A stretch of 64,000 bases of DNA, taken from contig NC_090731.1 of NCBI RefSeq assembly GCF_036898095.1, forward strand, positions 146,578,208-146,642,207, read 5' to 3'. Positions 54,291-63,866 of the stretch are shown here, piece after piece. Position 1 is the stretch's first letter; each line of letters starts with the position of its first letter. This DNA comes from Palaemon carinicauda (lineage: Eukaryota > Arthropoda > Malacostraca > Decapoda > Palaemonidae). A program made the translations under genes and the position numbers. Below the pieces are notes generated by a model. That model did not search any database. It had not been told where the DNA came from and saw only the letters and a program-made list of their open reading frames with translations.

Positions 54291-56177
54291 TCTGGACTTC
54301 TGCCCAAAGGACTTGCCCCATTGCCGATCCCATGGCAAGGGAGTTCAATGACACTGGATTCGTCGTCAGGGGAGGTAGAGATGTTATGAACGGGACGCGA
54401 TATCTTAAGACTGATTACAAAGAATGCCCAGGAATCAGCCCCGAGTTGCTTCCACCTGTTTGAGCAACTTTGTAGGCATCCCCCCACTGGTGGAACTGCA
54501 GGGGGACTGCCTATCCTAGTGTTTGCGGCCTTGGCTGCTCCCTCTAGGATTTTTGCCTCCCCTGGGGGACTTTTTGCCTTTCCTTTCTTTGGCAGGAAAG
54601 GGCTTAGACACCAAAGTCTTCGCTGCTGTTGTCGTCGCAGTGGTCTTGACTGGATGGGACTGCTGTGGTGCTGGAGGCTTATAGGGCTTGGATGTTAAAG
54701 GCTTATGAAGGCGGAAATCTTGATGAGACTTCCTCCACCTCTCAGCGGCATGTTCCACATCCTTAGGCTCGAACAGGACAGATCCCTCTAGGGAGGAATG
54801 TCTGAGCCTATTTATCTCGGCGCTAGGGACCTTCTGATGGAATCTCTCAGCTACTGCCTCCCGACATTTCAGGATGGTATTTGCCCACAAGTTCGAGACT
54901 TTCTCGTGCGAGGACCTGGTACGCTCCTTGGAAAAATCCTCCGAAGGTATCAGGATACCTTAGGTCCCCAACCAGATATTGAGCCACGAAGTGGCTTGCA
55001 TAGCACACTTCGCAACTTTCTCCTGCTTGAGGATCTCGGCTGCCGAGAAGGACCTGCCGGTTGGAGTCCCTCTCAAGAGGGACTCCCCCGGTTAGCTCTT
55101 CCAGCGAGTGGTGAAGTGGAAGAGCTAGACAAGGCTCCTCTAGGATCTCGAAGTACCTCCTCTGTTGTACGCAAGGAGGTGGGAGGAGCTTGTTGGTGGT
55201 ACCGGAATGGTTGGAGGAGGACATCTCGGAGAGCTGTTGTGAGATCTTGTTCCTGGTATTCTTTACCCTTTGAGACCAGGGCAGGGCTGCACTGGTCTTT
55301 GAGGGTTTTAGAGTACCAAAGACGCGGTCTAAGACAATGTCTTTGCCCTCTCGAGGAGGGATCTCTGGGTCAGAAAACCCGTTGAGAGCCCTCGTTAGTC
55401 AGAACTTGCCAAAACGCATGTTATGACTCTTGCTGGTCTACTCCTGATGTAGGACTTGCAGCGAAGTCTCTCTCTATCCCCGAAGGCTCTTCTTGGGGAG
55501 AGTCACAGACATTTCCTGAGTGGCTAGTTGGCTCCATCCTAGTCCTAGTAGAGGACATAGGCAATGTTTTGGAGTCTTTATATTCCTTCCTGGGAAGGAT
55601 ATAAGACTCCAACATTGACTAGGGTGGCGTGTCCCTTCCAATCCCAGACTGAGTAGACACCTTGGCTCGAAGAGAGGTTTCCTCCATTGGTACGATGGGG
55701 GGAAAGTCTCTCCTCGCGTGATTCTCTTGGAGACGGGAAATCTTCATCCGAAAGGGAAGGAGAGGCAGTCTGAGGAATAGAAGGAACCTGCCTCGAAAGT
55801 CTGCATGGAGTCAATTTCGCCCTTGTGGAAGTGACTGCATCTGGGACTCCTCTTTTTCTCTTCAAAGGGGTAGAAGAAGCCATGGTTCTGTGTCCCAATT
55901 CAGAGAAGACAGGCTTGAAAGCCTGAGCTACAGCTCTGATCAGGGCACCGCACCATGGTTGTTGCTGACAGACATACCCTTTGAAGGGAAAGGGATTAAA
56001 GGATCCCTGGGAGGAGTTACAATCATTGGTGGGTTCGCCTGTGGTAGCTTTGGGGTCCTGGACCCCTCTGGAAGTTTCCCTTCTCCCACAATGCGCAGTG
56101 GCATGCGCTTGCAGGGAGGAGAATGAGGCGATGGCGACCTTGCCGTACATCGTTCATTAGGGTATGTAGTCTCGCGC

Positions 56178-56321
56178 GCGGGAGGACGATGGCGCCCGCG
56201 CGAGGGAGGACGATGGCGCCCGCGCGAGGGAGGACGATGGCGCCCGCGCGAGGGAGGACGATGGCGCCCGCGCGAGGGAGGACGATGGCGCCCGCGCGAG
56301 GGAGGACAATGGCGATGAAGC
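56178..56321. repeat. 24-bp GC-rich minisatellite in DIRS copy D ORF1
   Basis: Six units of GAGGGAGGACGATGGCGCCC plus GCGC start at 56178, 56202, 56226, 56250, 56274 and 56298. The 24-bp period is a multiple of three, so on the minus strand it gives an eight-residue repeat (LARAPSSS) in one frame. Confidence 0.95.
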
Positions 56322-57240
56322 TCGCGCGAGGGGGAATATTGGCACTCGCGCACGGGAGACTGATGGCGCGCGGGCGCGCAGTATTATTACGAAGAGTACG
56401 TGGGCCCAGGAGTGTTCGCGCATGTCTGTGCCGGCCGTAGGGCACGCTCGCGCAGGAGAAAGTTCCCTAGTGCGCGGGCGCGCAATGGATACATGTGGGG
56501 CGGCGCGCCGAAGAATGTTGGCGCGCATCCCTCGGAGAAGATGGCCAGGCGTGCGTACATATCCTTACGGATACGCGTGGAAGAAGGCTGGCACGCAGGT
56601 GAGCGCTGGCGCATTGGTAAGGCTTGGCGCATTGGTAAGGCTTGGCGCGGGAGAAGACAGCATGGCTGACTTCCCAGAAGGCCTGCTATCATTTTACCTG
56701 GCGCGTAGGATGGTGTGCAGCATGACGCGCAGGAGTTAGATGTTGAGTGCGTATGCGCAAGTGCAGGAGAATGCTAGCGCGCGGGAGAGCGTGGGCGCCT
56801 AGGGGAGTGCTGGCGTGCAGGAGCGCGCCACTGCGCAGTAGATTGATGGCGTGCAGGAGCGCGCCACTGCGCAGTAAATTGATGGCGTGCAGGAGCGCAG
56901 TAGATTGATGGCGTGCAGGAGCGCGCCACTGCGCAGTAAATTGATGGCGTGCAGGAGCGCAGTAGATTGATGGCGTGCAGGTGAGTGTTGGCGCGCAGAT
57001 GGGCGCGGGCGCGTAGAAGACTGTTGGCGCGTGGGCGTAGTTTGTGCAGGGGGCGCAGGAGAACGTGGGCGTATATGTGCATGAGGGCGCGCATAGCGAA
57101 TGGAGCTATGCTCATGTTGGAGTGTATGTACCTGTTGGTGCCTGACGAGCTACTAAAGAGCGCTTGTCAGGTCTTGTGGGCGCATCGCGCGTATGTTGTT
57201 CGCGCGCAACAGCACGCTTGGGTGGAGCATTGTTAGGCCC
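56322..57240. repeat. GCGC-rich degenerate repeat region in DIRS copy D ORF1
   Basis: Continuous words such as GGCGCGCAGG, GCGTGCAGGAG and GGGCGCGTAG recur irregularly. At about 56802-56985 a 36-bp unit (GATTGATGGCGTGCAGGAGC plus GCGCCACTGCGCAGTA) alternates with a shortened 26-bp form. The GC content contrasts sharply with the AT-rich genome. It extends the 24-bp array and lies inside the element. Confidence 0.8.
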
Positions 57241-58134
57241 ATGCAGAAACGGCGACGGTAGGTCTGTCGGGGGGAGGGTCGACGTGTCTTTTAAAAGGAC
57301 GACCTTCCACTGAAGGTGATCGCAAACGATCTGCAGAAAGGTCCAGGAACAATGCAGGTGCAGTGACGGATGACTGGTCTAGAGGCTCCTCTGCGAAGGA
57401 CTGCATTGAAGATGTTGAACCAAAGAGGCGCCTCCTCACCGCAGGTGAAGGAAGGCCTCTATGGCGAAGAGGAAGGCGAGCCTTCCGATGAATGCGCCCT
57501 CTGGGGGCCGTTGGATCAGCAAGCTGACCTTCTGCAGTCCTCCGAAGAGTAGTCTCTGTAAGTGAACTCCCCCGAGGGAGAGAAACACTAGCAGGAGAGA
57601 CTGCCGATGGACTTAGTTTCCCCCTCATAGGTTGACCAGGAACGGGAGAAACTAAGCCGTCAGCTACCGTTGAGTTTAGAGTAGAAGAGATGGGCGAGAC
57701 CGCATTGGATACCTCGACACCACAACTTCGACAAGAGACAGAGGATCAACCTCTGACAGCGACGACGAATGCTTGACAGCGGCACCCGATCGAATGTAGT
57801 TGAGCAAAATCTCCTTGGAGGGCGAACCCGTAAGCCCCAAAGCTGAAATAAGGAGGTTAGTGACATATCCTCCCCCGGGGGGAGAGGTGGAGCTGCTTCA
57901 CTAGGGGAAGCAACGTTATCTCTCGAGACCCGAGGTTGGTTAATACATCGGTCTACACTACCACTCGATGGTCTCTCGAAAGAGACCGACCGAGTAGGAG
58001 CTTTGGAGGAGGTTTGAGCAACGAAAGAAGAGGCCTTGGGTTTTTCTCCTTTCGAAGCAACCTTCGAAGGAGAAATATCTCGTTTGGACTAATTCCGTCG
58101 TCGCGAAAACCTCTCCCACTGGGAAGCAGACCAC

Positions 58135-58281
58135 TCCCTACACTAACTACCCTCCCCTACCCCGCTAACTAGCGGTGTGGGTAGTAAACGATCGTTAAAA
58201 ATTAATGGCTCGTCACTTCAGCTATGACGAAAGTAATACCCCTATCAAATAGCGTGGCTTGTATTCCAGTTACGGAACAAA
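58135..58281 (-). repeat. 5' inverted terminal repeat, DIRS copy D
   Basis: CCCTCCCCTACCCCGCTAAC, AATGGCTCGTCACTTCAGCT and AATACCCCTATCAAATAGCG lead to the outer end GTTACGGAACAAA. This is the inverse of 48850-49000, and its outer segment matches the internal complementary region at 49128-49171. Confidence 0.85.
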
Positions 58282-58404
58282 CATGGTATTACACTAAATC
58301 TAAAAATATATTGAATTATTCTTGTGACTGTAGCATGTTGGAATTGAAGCAGATGGAAAAAAAAAAAATGACTTGTGAAGCAACTTCAGAGAACTTGTGT
58401 ATGA
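58282..58404. other. Short spacer between two DIRS elements
   Basis: About 120 bp of AT-rich DNA with no feature, between the 5' end of DIRS copy D and the 3' end of family 2 copy 2. Confidence 0.5.
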
Positions 58405-58740
58405 ATAATGTTATTTTCATTAGTAAAATAAATTTTTGAATATACTTACCCGATGATCATGTAGCTGTCAACTCTGTTGCCCGACAGAAATCTACGGTCG
58501 GGATACGCCAGCGATCGCTATACAGGTGGGGGTGTACACAACAGCGCCATCTGTGAGCAGGTACTCAAGTACTTCTTGTCAACAAGAACTCAATTTTCTC
58601 CTCGGTCCACTGGTTCTCTATGGGGAGGAAGGGTGGGTCCTTAAATTCATGATCATCGGGTAAGTATATTCAAAAATTTATTTTACTAATGAAAATAACA
58701 TTTTTCAATATTAATCTTACCCGATGATCATGTAGCTGAT
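58405..58740 (-). repeat. 3' terminal repeat and internal complementary region, family 2 copy 2
   Basis: TTATTTTCATTAGTAAAATA and AATATACTTACCCGATGATC (58411-58460) reappear inverted as GATCATCGGGTAAGTATATT...TTTACTAATGAAAATAAC (about 58650-58702). ATTTTTCAATATTAATCTTA and CCCGATGATCATGTAGCTG follow at once. The latter should match the unseen 5' end. Confidence 0.8.
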
Positions 58741-59124
58741 TCACACCCAGGGTGGTGGGTGGAGACCAGCATACATGTTAACAAAGAAGCTAAGTATCCC
58801 GTATTTCATTTTATTAGTTATTCAAAAATAACATAAAATAAATAAGTACCTGGTAAGGAAGACGACTTGAACCATTACTCTGCCTTTATTAAGTACGTCT
58901 TCCTTACTGAGCGTAGCGGTCCTCTTAGGATGCTGAACGACTCTTAGGTGCTGAAGTATAAAGGGCTGCAACCCATACTAAAGGACCTCATCACAACCTT
59001 TAACCTCGGCGCTTCTCAAGAAAGAATTGACCACCCGCCAAATCAACAAGGATGTGGAAGGCTTCTTAGCCGACCGTACAACCCATAAAAAGTATTCAAG
59101 AGAAAGGTTAAAAAGGTTATGGGA

Positions 59125-59720
59125 TTATGGGAATGTAGTGGCTGAGCCCCCGCCTACTACTGCATTCGTTGCTACGAATGGTCCCAGGGTGTAGCAGTTC
59201 TTGTAAAGAGACTGGACATCTTTGAGATAGAATGATGCGAACACTGACTTGCTTCTCCAATAGGTTGCATCCATAACACTCTGCAGAGAACGGTTCTGTT
59301 TGAAGGCCACTGAAGTAGACACAGCTCTCACTTCATGTGTCCTTACCTTCAGCAAAGCAAGGTCTTCTTCCTTCAGATGAGAATGTGCTTCCCTAATCAG
59401 AAGCCTGATTAGTAAGAAACTGAGTTCTTAGACATTGGAAGAGAAGGCTTCTTGATAGCACACCATAAGGCTTCTGATTGTCCTCGTAAAGGTTATGACC
59501 TTTTTAGATAGTACCTAAGAGCTCTAACTGGGCAAAGTACTCTCTCCAGTTCGTTCCCCACCAAGTTGGACAGGCTTGGGATCTCGAACGACTTAGGCCA
59601 AGGACGTGAAGGAAGCTCGTTTTAGCAAAAAACCGAGCTGCAAGGAACATGTAGCCGTTTCAGATGTGAAAACTATGTTCCTGCTGAAGGCATGGATCTC
59701 ACTTACTCTTTAAGCTGTTG
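59125..59720 (-). pseudogene. DIRS tyrosine recombinase C-terminal part (family 2 copy 2)
   Basis: 59125-59355 keeps RTHEVRAVSTSVAFKQNRSL (HxxR), MDATYWRSKSVFASFYLKDV (W and nucleophile Y) and the tail NCYTLGPFVATNAVV. Upstream, 59360-59710 is broken by frameshifts and stops (for example, an altered start of the SAKRVSELH box at 59706-59720, where the arginine box reads LATA then closes). The N-terminal part continues at 59710-60240. Confidence 0.8.
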
Positions 59721-60240
59721 CCAAGCACACGAGGAAAAGAGTTTTTAATGTGAGGTCCTTAAAAGAGGCTGATTGGAGAGGTTGAAATCTTGATGACATA
59801 AGGAACCTTAGGACCACGTCTAGATTCCAGCCTGGAGTGGACAACCGACGTTCCTTTGAGGTCTCAAAAGACCTAAGGAGGTCCTGTAGATCTTTGTTGG
59901 TGGAAAGATCCAAACCTCTGTGGCGGAAAACCGCTGCCAACATACTTCTGTAACCCTTGATCGTAGGAGCTGAAAGGGATCTTACGTTCCTTAGATGTAA
60001 CAGGAAGTCAGCAATCTGGGTTACAGTGGTACTGGTTGAGGAAACTGCATTGGCCTTGTACCAGCTTCGGAAGACTTCCCATTTAGACTGATAGACTCTG
60101 AGAGTGGATGTCCTCCTTGCTCTGGCAATCGCTCTGGCTGCCTCCTTCGAAAAGCCCCTAGCTCTTGAGAGTCTTTCGATAGTCTGAAGGCAGTCAGACG
60201 AAGAGCGTGGAGGTTTGGGTGTACCTTCTTTACGTGAGGT
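59710..60240 (-). CDS. DIRS tyrosine recombinase N-terminal part (family 2 copy 2)
   Basis: The open frame covers the N-terminal DNA-binding region: GFSKEAARAIARARRTSTLR, VYQSKWEVFRSWYKANAVSS, QIADFLLHLRNVRSLSAPTI and KGYRSMLAAVFRHRGLDLST. Unlike copy 1 there is no nonsense codon before GFSKEAA, which shows how the intact frame runs. The frame closes just before the first catalytic arginine (LFLVCLATA then stop), so no full protein is possible. Confidence 0.75.
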   Translation of the reverse strand, partial: TSRKEGTPKPPRSSSDCLQTIERLSRARGFSKEAARAIARARRTSTLRVYQSKWEVFRSWYKANAVSSTSTTVTQIADFLLHLRNVRSLSAPTIKGYRSMLAAVFRHRGLDLSTNKDLQDLLRSFETSKERRLSTPGWNLDVVLRFLMSSRFQPLQSASFKDLTLKTLFLVCLATA

Positions 60241-60620
60241 TGACGTAGAAGGTCCACTCCTAGAGGAAGAGTCCTGGGAATGTCGACCAGCCATTGCAGT
60301 ACCTCTATGAACCATTCTCTCGCGGGCCAGAGGGGAGCAACCAACGTCAGCCGTGTCCCTTTGCGAGAGGCGAACTTCTGAAGTACCCTGTTGACAATCT
60401 TGAACGGCGGGAATGCATACAGGTCGAGATGGGACCAATCCAGCAGAAAAGCATCCACGTGAACTGCTGCTGGGTCTGGAATCGGAGAACAATACAACGG
60501 GAGCCTCTAGGTTATCGAGGTAGCGAACAGATCTATGGTTGGCTGACCCCACAGGGCCCAAAGTCTGCTGCAAACATTCTTGTGAAGGGTCCACTCTGTG
60601 GGGATGACCTGACCCTTCCG
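60021..60620 (-). pseudogene. DIRS methyltransferase-like region (family 2 copy 2)
   Basis: LYAFPPFKIVNRVLQKFASR, LTLVAPLWPAREWFIEVLQW and YCSPIPDPAAVHVDAFLLDW match copy 1 closely. The stretch linking it to RNase H reads through (KGQVIPTEWTLHK), with CAG where copy 1 has TAG. A stop lies before MYCSPIPDP. Confidence 0.7.
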
Positions 60621-61020
60621 GCTGAGGCGATCTGCCATGACATTCATATCGCCCTGAATGAACCTCGTTACCAGCGTGAGCTTTCGATCTTTTGACCAGA
60701 TGAGGAGATCCCTTGCGATCTAGAACAACTTCCACGAATGAGTCCCTCCCTGCTTGGAGATGTAAGCCAAGGCTGTGGTGTTGTCAGAGTCCACCTCCAC
60801 CACCTTGTTAAGCTGGAGGGACTTGAAGTTTATCAAGGCCAGAAGAACCGCCAACAGCTCCTTGCAATTGATGTGAAGTGTCCTTTGCTCCTGATTCCAT
60901 GTTCCCGAGCATTCCTGTCCGTCCAAAGTCGCACCCCAGCCCGTGTCTGATGCGTCCGAGAAGAGACGGCGGTCGGGTTTCTGAACAGCCAAAGGTAGAC
61001 CTTCCTTGAGAAGAAAGCTG
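60620..61020 (-). pseudogene. DIRS RNase H (family 2 copy 2)
   Basis: LFSDASDTGWGATLDGQECS (Asp), LHINCKELLAVLLALINFKS (Glu) and VDSDNTTALAYISKQGGTHS (Asp) are present in the open frame 60720-60992. The fourth box lies after a stop (LF stop) in ...MADRLSRKGQV. Three of four catalytic residues are in one frame. Confidence 0.75.
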
Positions 61021-61452
61021 TTCTTTCACCACGTTAGAGTAGACCTCCTCTCTTCGGAAACAGGAACTGAGACCATCTCTAGCGTCATGTCCTTTATCCA
61101 GTGAGCAGCTAGATGATACTGAAGGGGGCGGAGGTGGAGTCTCCCTAACTCGATGAACAGGGCCAGCGATGAAAGTGTCCCTGTTAGACTCATCCACTAC
61201 CTGACTGAGCATCGGTTCCTTCTCAGCATGCTCTGGATGCATTCTAGGGCTTGGTAGATCCTTGGGGCCGATGGAAAGGCCCGAAAAGCTCGACTCTGAA
61301 GCTCCATACCCAGGTAGACAATGGTCTGGGATGGGACGAGCTGGGACTCCTCTAAATTGACCAGGAGGCCCAGTTCCTTGGTCAGATCCATAGTCCATCT
61401 GAGATTCTCCAGACAGCGACGACTTGTGGGAGCTCTTAAAAGCCAGTCGTCT
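61020..61452 (-). pseudogene. DIRS reverse transcriptase, C-terminal part only (family 2 copy 2)
   Basis: Begins abruptly at DDWLLRAPTSRRCLENLRWT and continues LTKELGLLVNLEESQLVPSQ, TIVYLGMELQSRAFRAFPSA. The fingers, palm motif A and most of the YLDD box are missing compared with 38919-40595. The sequence upstream of the junction is ORF1, so the RT cannot function. Confidence 0.8.
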
Positions 61453-62044
61453 GACGGAGCCGGACACAAGATCATGGTACTGCTGCACAGTCTGTGAACT
61501 GTCAACCATGGGGAAGCGAGGAAGTACAGCGACAACCCGAAACTGTCTAGACTGTCTGGGTAGTACAGACAACTCCTTATCGGGTTGCTGAGGTTGCCGC
61601 ACTGCGTCACAACAAGTCACCTCTGCTGGTTGTTGAACGTCTTCCCAGTGACACACTGACTCCGTAAACAAAAATCCTCTAACAAGGACTAAGCTTGGAC
61701 TGCATGTCTTGCAACAAAGCTCAAGGTCTATGGGAGCAGGTGTGGCAACAGACGGGGTTAGCGACTGAAGCGGAACCATTACCCTCCCTGGAAGCATGTT
61801 ATGCTTAAATAAAAGTCCATAGGAGGCTAAGCAGCTTAAGGCTCCTCTCCAAATGACAGAGTCCTCAAGGGAATATCAGAAGGAGGGAGAATAGCACTTT
61901 CTCATCTACAGGAACCATATCCGAGAAAAGCTAAGTTCTTTCAGTGAGGGTTTCACTGGTGCAAAAGCAGCAGACCAGAAGGCAACGTTATGAAACTGCT
62001 TGACAGTCTTGTGAGTTGGCAACAACCAAAGATGTGTGACTGAG

Positions 62045-62432
62045 GAGCATGCGGTAAGGTATGCAGAGCATGCTGTAAGGTATGCAGAGCATGCTGTAAG
62101 GAATGCAGAGCATGCTGTAAGGAATGCAGAGCATGCTGTATGCAGAGCATAGTATGCAGAGCATGCTGTAAGGTATGCAGAGCATGCTGTAAGGTATGCA
62201 GAGCATGCTGTAAGTTATGCAGAGCATGCTGTATGTAGAGCATGCTGTAAGGTATGCAGAGCATGTTGCATGGCATGCGGCTTATGCTGCATGGGATGAG
62301 GCTCATGCTGCATGGGATGAGGCTCATGCTGCATGGGATGAGGCTCATGCTGCATGGGATGAGGCTCATGCTGCATGGGATGAGGCTCATGCTGCATGGG
62401 ATGAGGCTCATGCTGCAAGGGATGAGGCTCAT
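62045..62432. repeat. Two adjacent 21-bp minisatellite arrays in ORF1 (family 2 copy 2)
   Basis: The first array (about 62045-62270) has unit GCAGAGCATGCTGTAAGGTA plus T, some units truncated. The second (about 62270-62432) has unit GGCTCATGCTGCATGGGATG plus A, about eight copies. Read on the minus strand these give heptapeptides LQHALHT and MQHEPHP. The two units are evidently related variants. Confidence 0.93.
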
Positions 62433-62720
62433 GCCGCATGGGTTGAGGAGGATGCCGCATAGTATGAGGCTCCTGCCTCATGGGTTGAGGAGGTTGCCGC
62501 ATAGCATGAGGCTCCTGCCTCATGGGTTGAGGAGGATGCCGCATAGCATGAGGCTCCTGCCTCATGGGTTGAGGAGGATGCCGCATAGCATGAGGCTCCT
62601 GCCTCATGGGTTGAGGAGGTTGCCGCATAGCATGAGGCTCCTGCCTCATGGGTTGAGGAGGATGCCGCATAGCATGAGGCTCCTGCCTCATGGGTTGAGG
62701 AGGTTGCCGCATAGTGCTGG
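62433..62720. repeat. 42-bp minisatellite array in ORF1 (family 2 copy 2)
   Basis: Unit GGCTCCTGCCTCATGGGTTG then AGGAGGATGCCGCATAGCAT then GA, about seven copies, with GGATGCC/GGTTGCC alternation. On the minus strand it encodes the 14-residue repeat MRQEPHAMRHPPQP, a doubled heptad related to MQHEPHP of the neighbouring array. Confidence 0.94.
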
Positions 62721-63490
62721 AACCCGGCAACTCCCGATGCGGCAACTCACGCATGAAAGCAGGAGGCGCAGCAAGAACATGCGTTTGGCAGGGTGGACTG
62801 CGCATCGGAGGTGGAGCTCTCACAGGTGGAGGGTGGGAGCAGGCAGCCGCAGTATCTGCTGAGCGCACAACCTCGGCGGGTTGTAGGTTAACAGGCTGCA
62901 TTGTCAACCTTCCAGCATGATACTCCTGTATGAAGGAGCAAGCTGAGACTGTATAGTCTGCAGCATGGACCACTAGGGTCTATGAAAGACAACAACAAAC
63001 GGAGCTACTGTCCGTTGAGACTGAGGGTCTAAAACAGCTGGTGCGGCAACAGACGGAGTTACTGCCTGTTGCGGTACCACCTTGCCTCTCTGGGAGGTGT
63101 GCAGTTGTCGTACTGCAGCAAGTCCGAACTGACCCAGTGGCTACACCTAGGCCGTTGGACTTGCGCGGAAGGGACCGACTTGCACTTAAAAGCTGCAAGA
63201 TTTGGTCCATGGTTTCTGCGAGAAACCTCTTCCGCAGACGAGGAATAAATGGGCTCTCTCGTCTTTGTGTGGGTGGGGTGATCACGTCGGCTACGTGAGT
63301 GGATACACCCGAAACCACGGAGGGAAACGTCTGTTCGTCGATCAAGGCCTGATGAACCCATAAGTCCTTCGACATTACTTCTCCCCTGGGCTTGGGAGCT
63401 TGTAAGAGGTCCCAGACTAGGCGAACAACTGGCACGAACAGACGAACCCTCGAACGCAACACTGTAACACTTTGCGCTTATCACTTTATC

Positions 63491-63833
63491 ACTTTTGTTT
63501 TTCTGTTTGCACTTATTTCACTGAACTCGAAACTTTAAGTGGTTTGTACCTGAAACACGCAATCCTATCCTTCATTAAAAGTTAGTAATTGCGAAAACAG
63601 TATTACAATGTAACAGAAAAACATAATGAAAGATAAAGAATTCAGTGGCTGGAAAAGAGACTAAACACTAGATCAAATAAACTACGTTTAAAATCTCTCA
63701 CCGCATAAAGCCTGGGAACAAGAATAAAACTCTAGAAACGTTTTACCTTCTTCCCCTAAAGACTAGGGAGAAGAGCAAAAACGATAACGTTACCCGCTTG
63801 AACGAAACGTTTATCCTCCTCTCTCTCCCTCCG

Positions 63834-63866
<33 letters not shown>

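Larger units (their letters stand above)
54490..58130 (-). pseudogene. DIRS copy D ORF1 (Gag-like), fragmented and repeat-expanded
   Basis: The C-terminus (54516-54890) is basic: FPAKERKGKKSPRGGKNPRG follows a Pro/Thr-rich stretch. Upstream, 54847-55224 reads SRDPQAGESCEVCYASHFVA and LVGDLRYPDTFGGFF, a globular core. 55578-56150 holds VFSELGHRTMASSTPLKRKR. The middle (56170-57240) is replaced by GC-rich tandem repeats. 57233-57628 and 57660-58100 carry Ser/Pro-rich pieces (LRSPSVEGRPFKRHVDP, SFVAQTSSKAPTRSVSFERP). The N-terminal zinc-ribbon of other DIRS ORF1s is not seen, suggesting loss or a different subfamily. Frames change several times. Confidence 0.65.
48819..58281 (-). mobile_element. 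DIRS retrotransposon, family A (copy D), full span, interrupted by a Merlin transposon
   Basis: Terminal repeats at 48819-49000 and 58135-58281 (inverted), internal complementary region at 49083-49171, and between them, on the minus strand, ORF1, RT, RNase H, methyltransferase-like and recombinase sequences. Length is 9.46 kb, of which 1.92 kb is a later Merlin insertion plus target duplication. ORFs carry a limited number of nonsense codons and frameshifts, so it was active more recently than copies A to C. Confidence 0.85.
61452..63490 (-). pseudogene. DIRS ORF1 (Gag-like) with tandem expansions (family 2 copy 2)
   Basis: 63059-63484 reads FEGSSVRASCSPSLGPLTSS, QAQGRSNVEGLMGSSGLDRR, matching copy 1 ORF1 around residues 170-200. 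62215-62973 is open and holds VNLQPAEVVRSADTAAACSH followed by the repeat arrays. 61500-61800 resembles copy 1 (CHWEDVQQPAEVTCCDAVRQ, VDSSQTVQQYHDLVSGS). Several nonsense codons and frame changes occur. The C-terminal globular region and basic tail are lost in the deletion at 61452. Confidence 0.7.

Noticed and set aside
56123..57115. Arg/Ala/Pro-rich ORFs on both strands
   Set aside because: Frame-independent products of the GC-rich tandem repeats.
62217..62862. Plus-strand ORFs of repeated MLHGMRL or HAAWDEA units
   Set aside because: Antisense readings of the ORF1 minisatellites; the minus-strand frame continues into non-repeat ORF1 sequence and is preferred.
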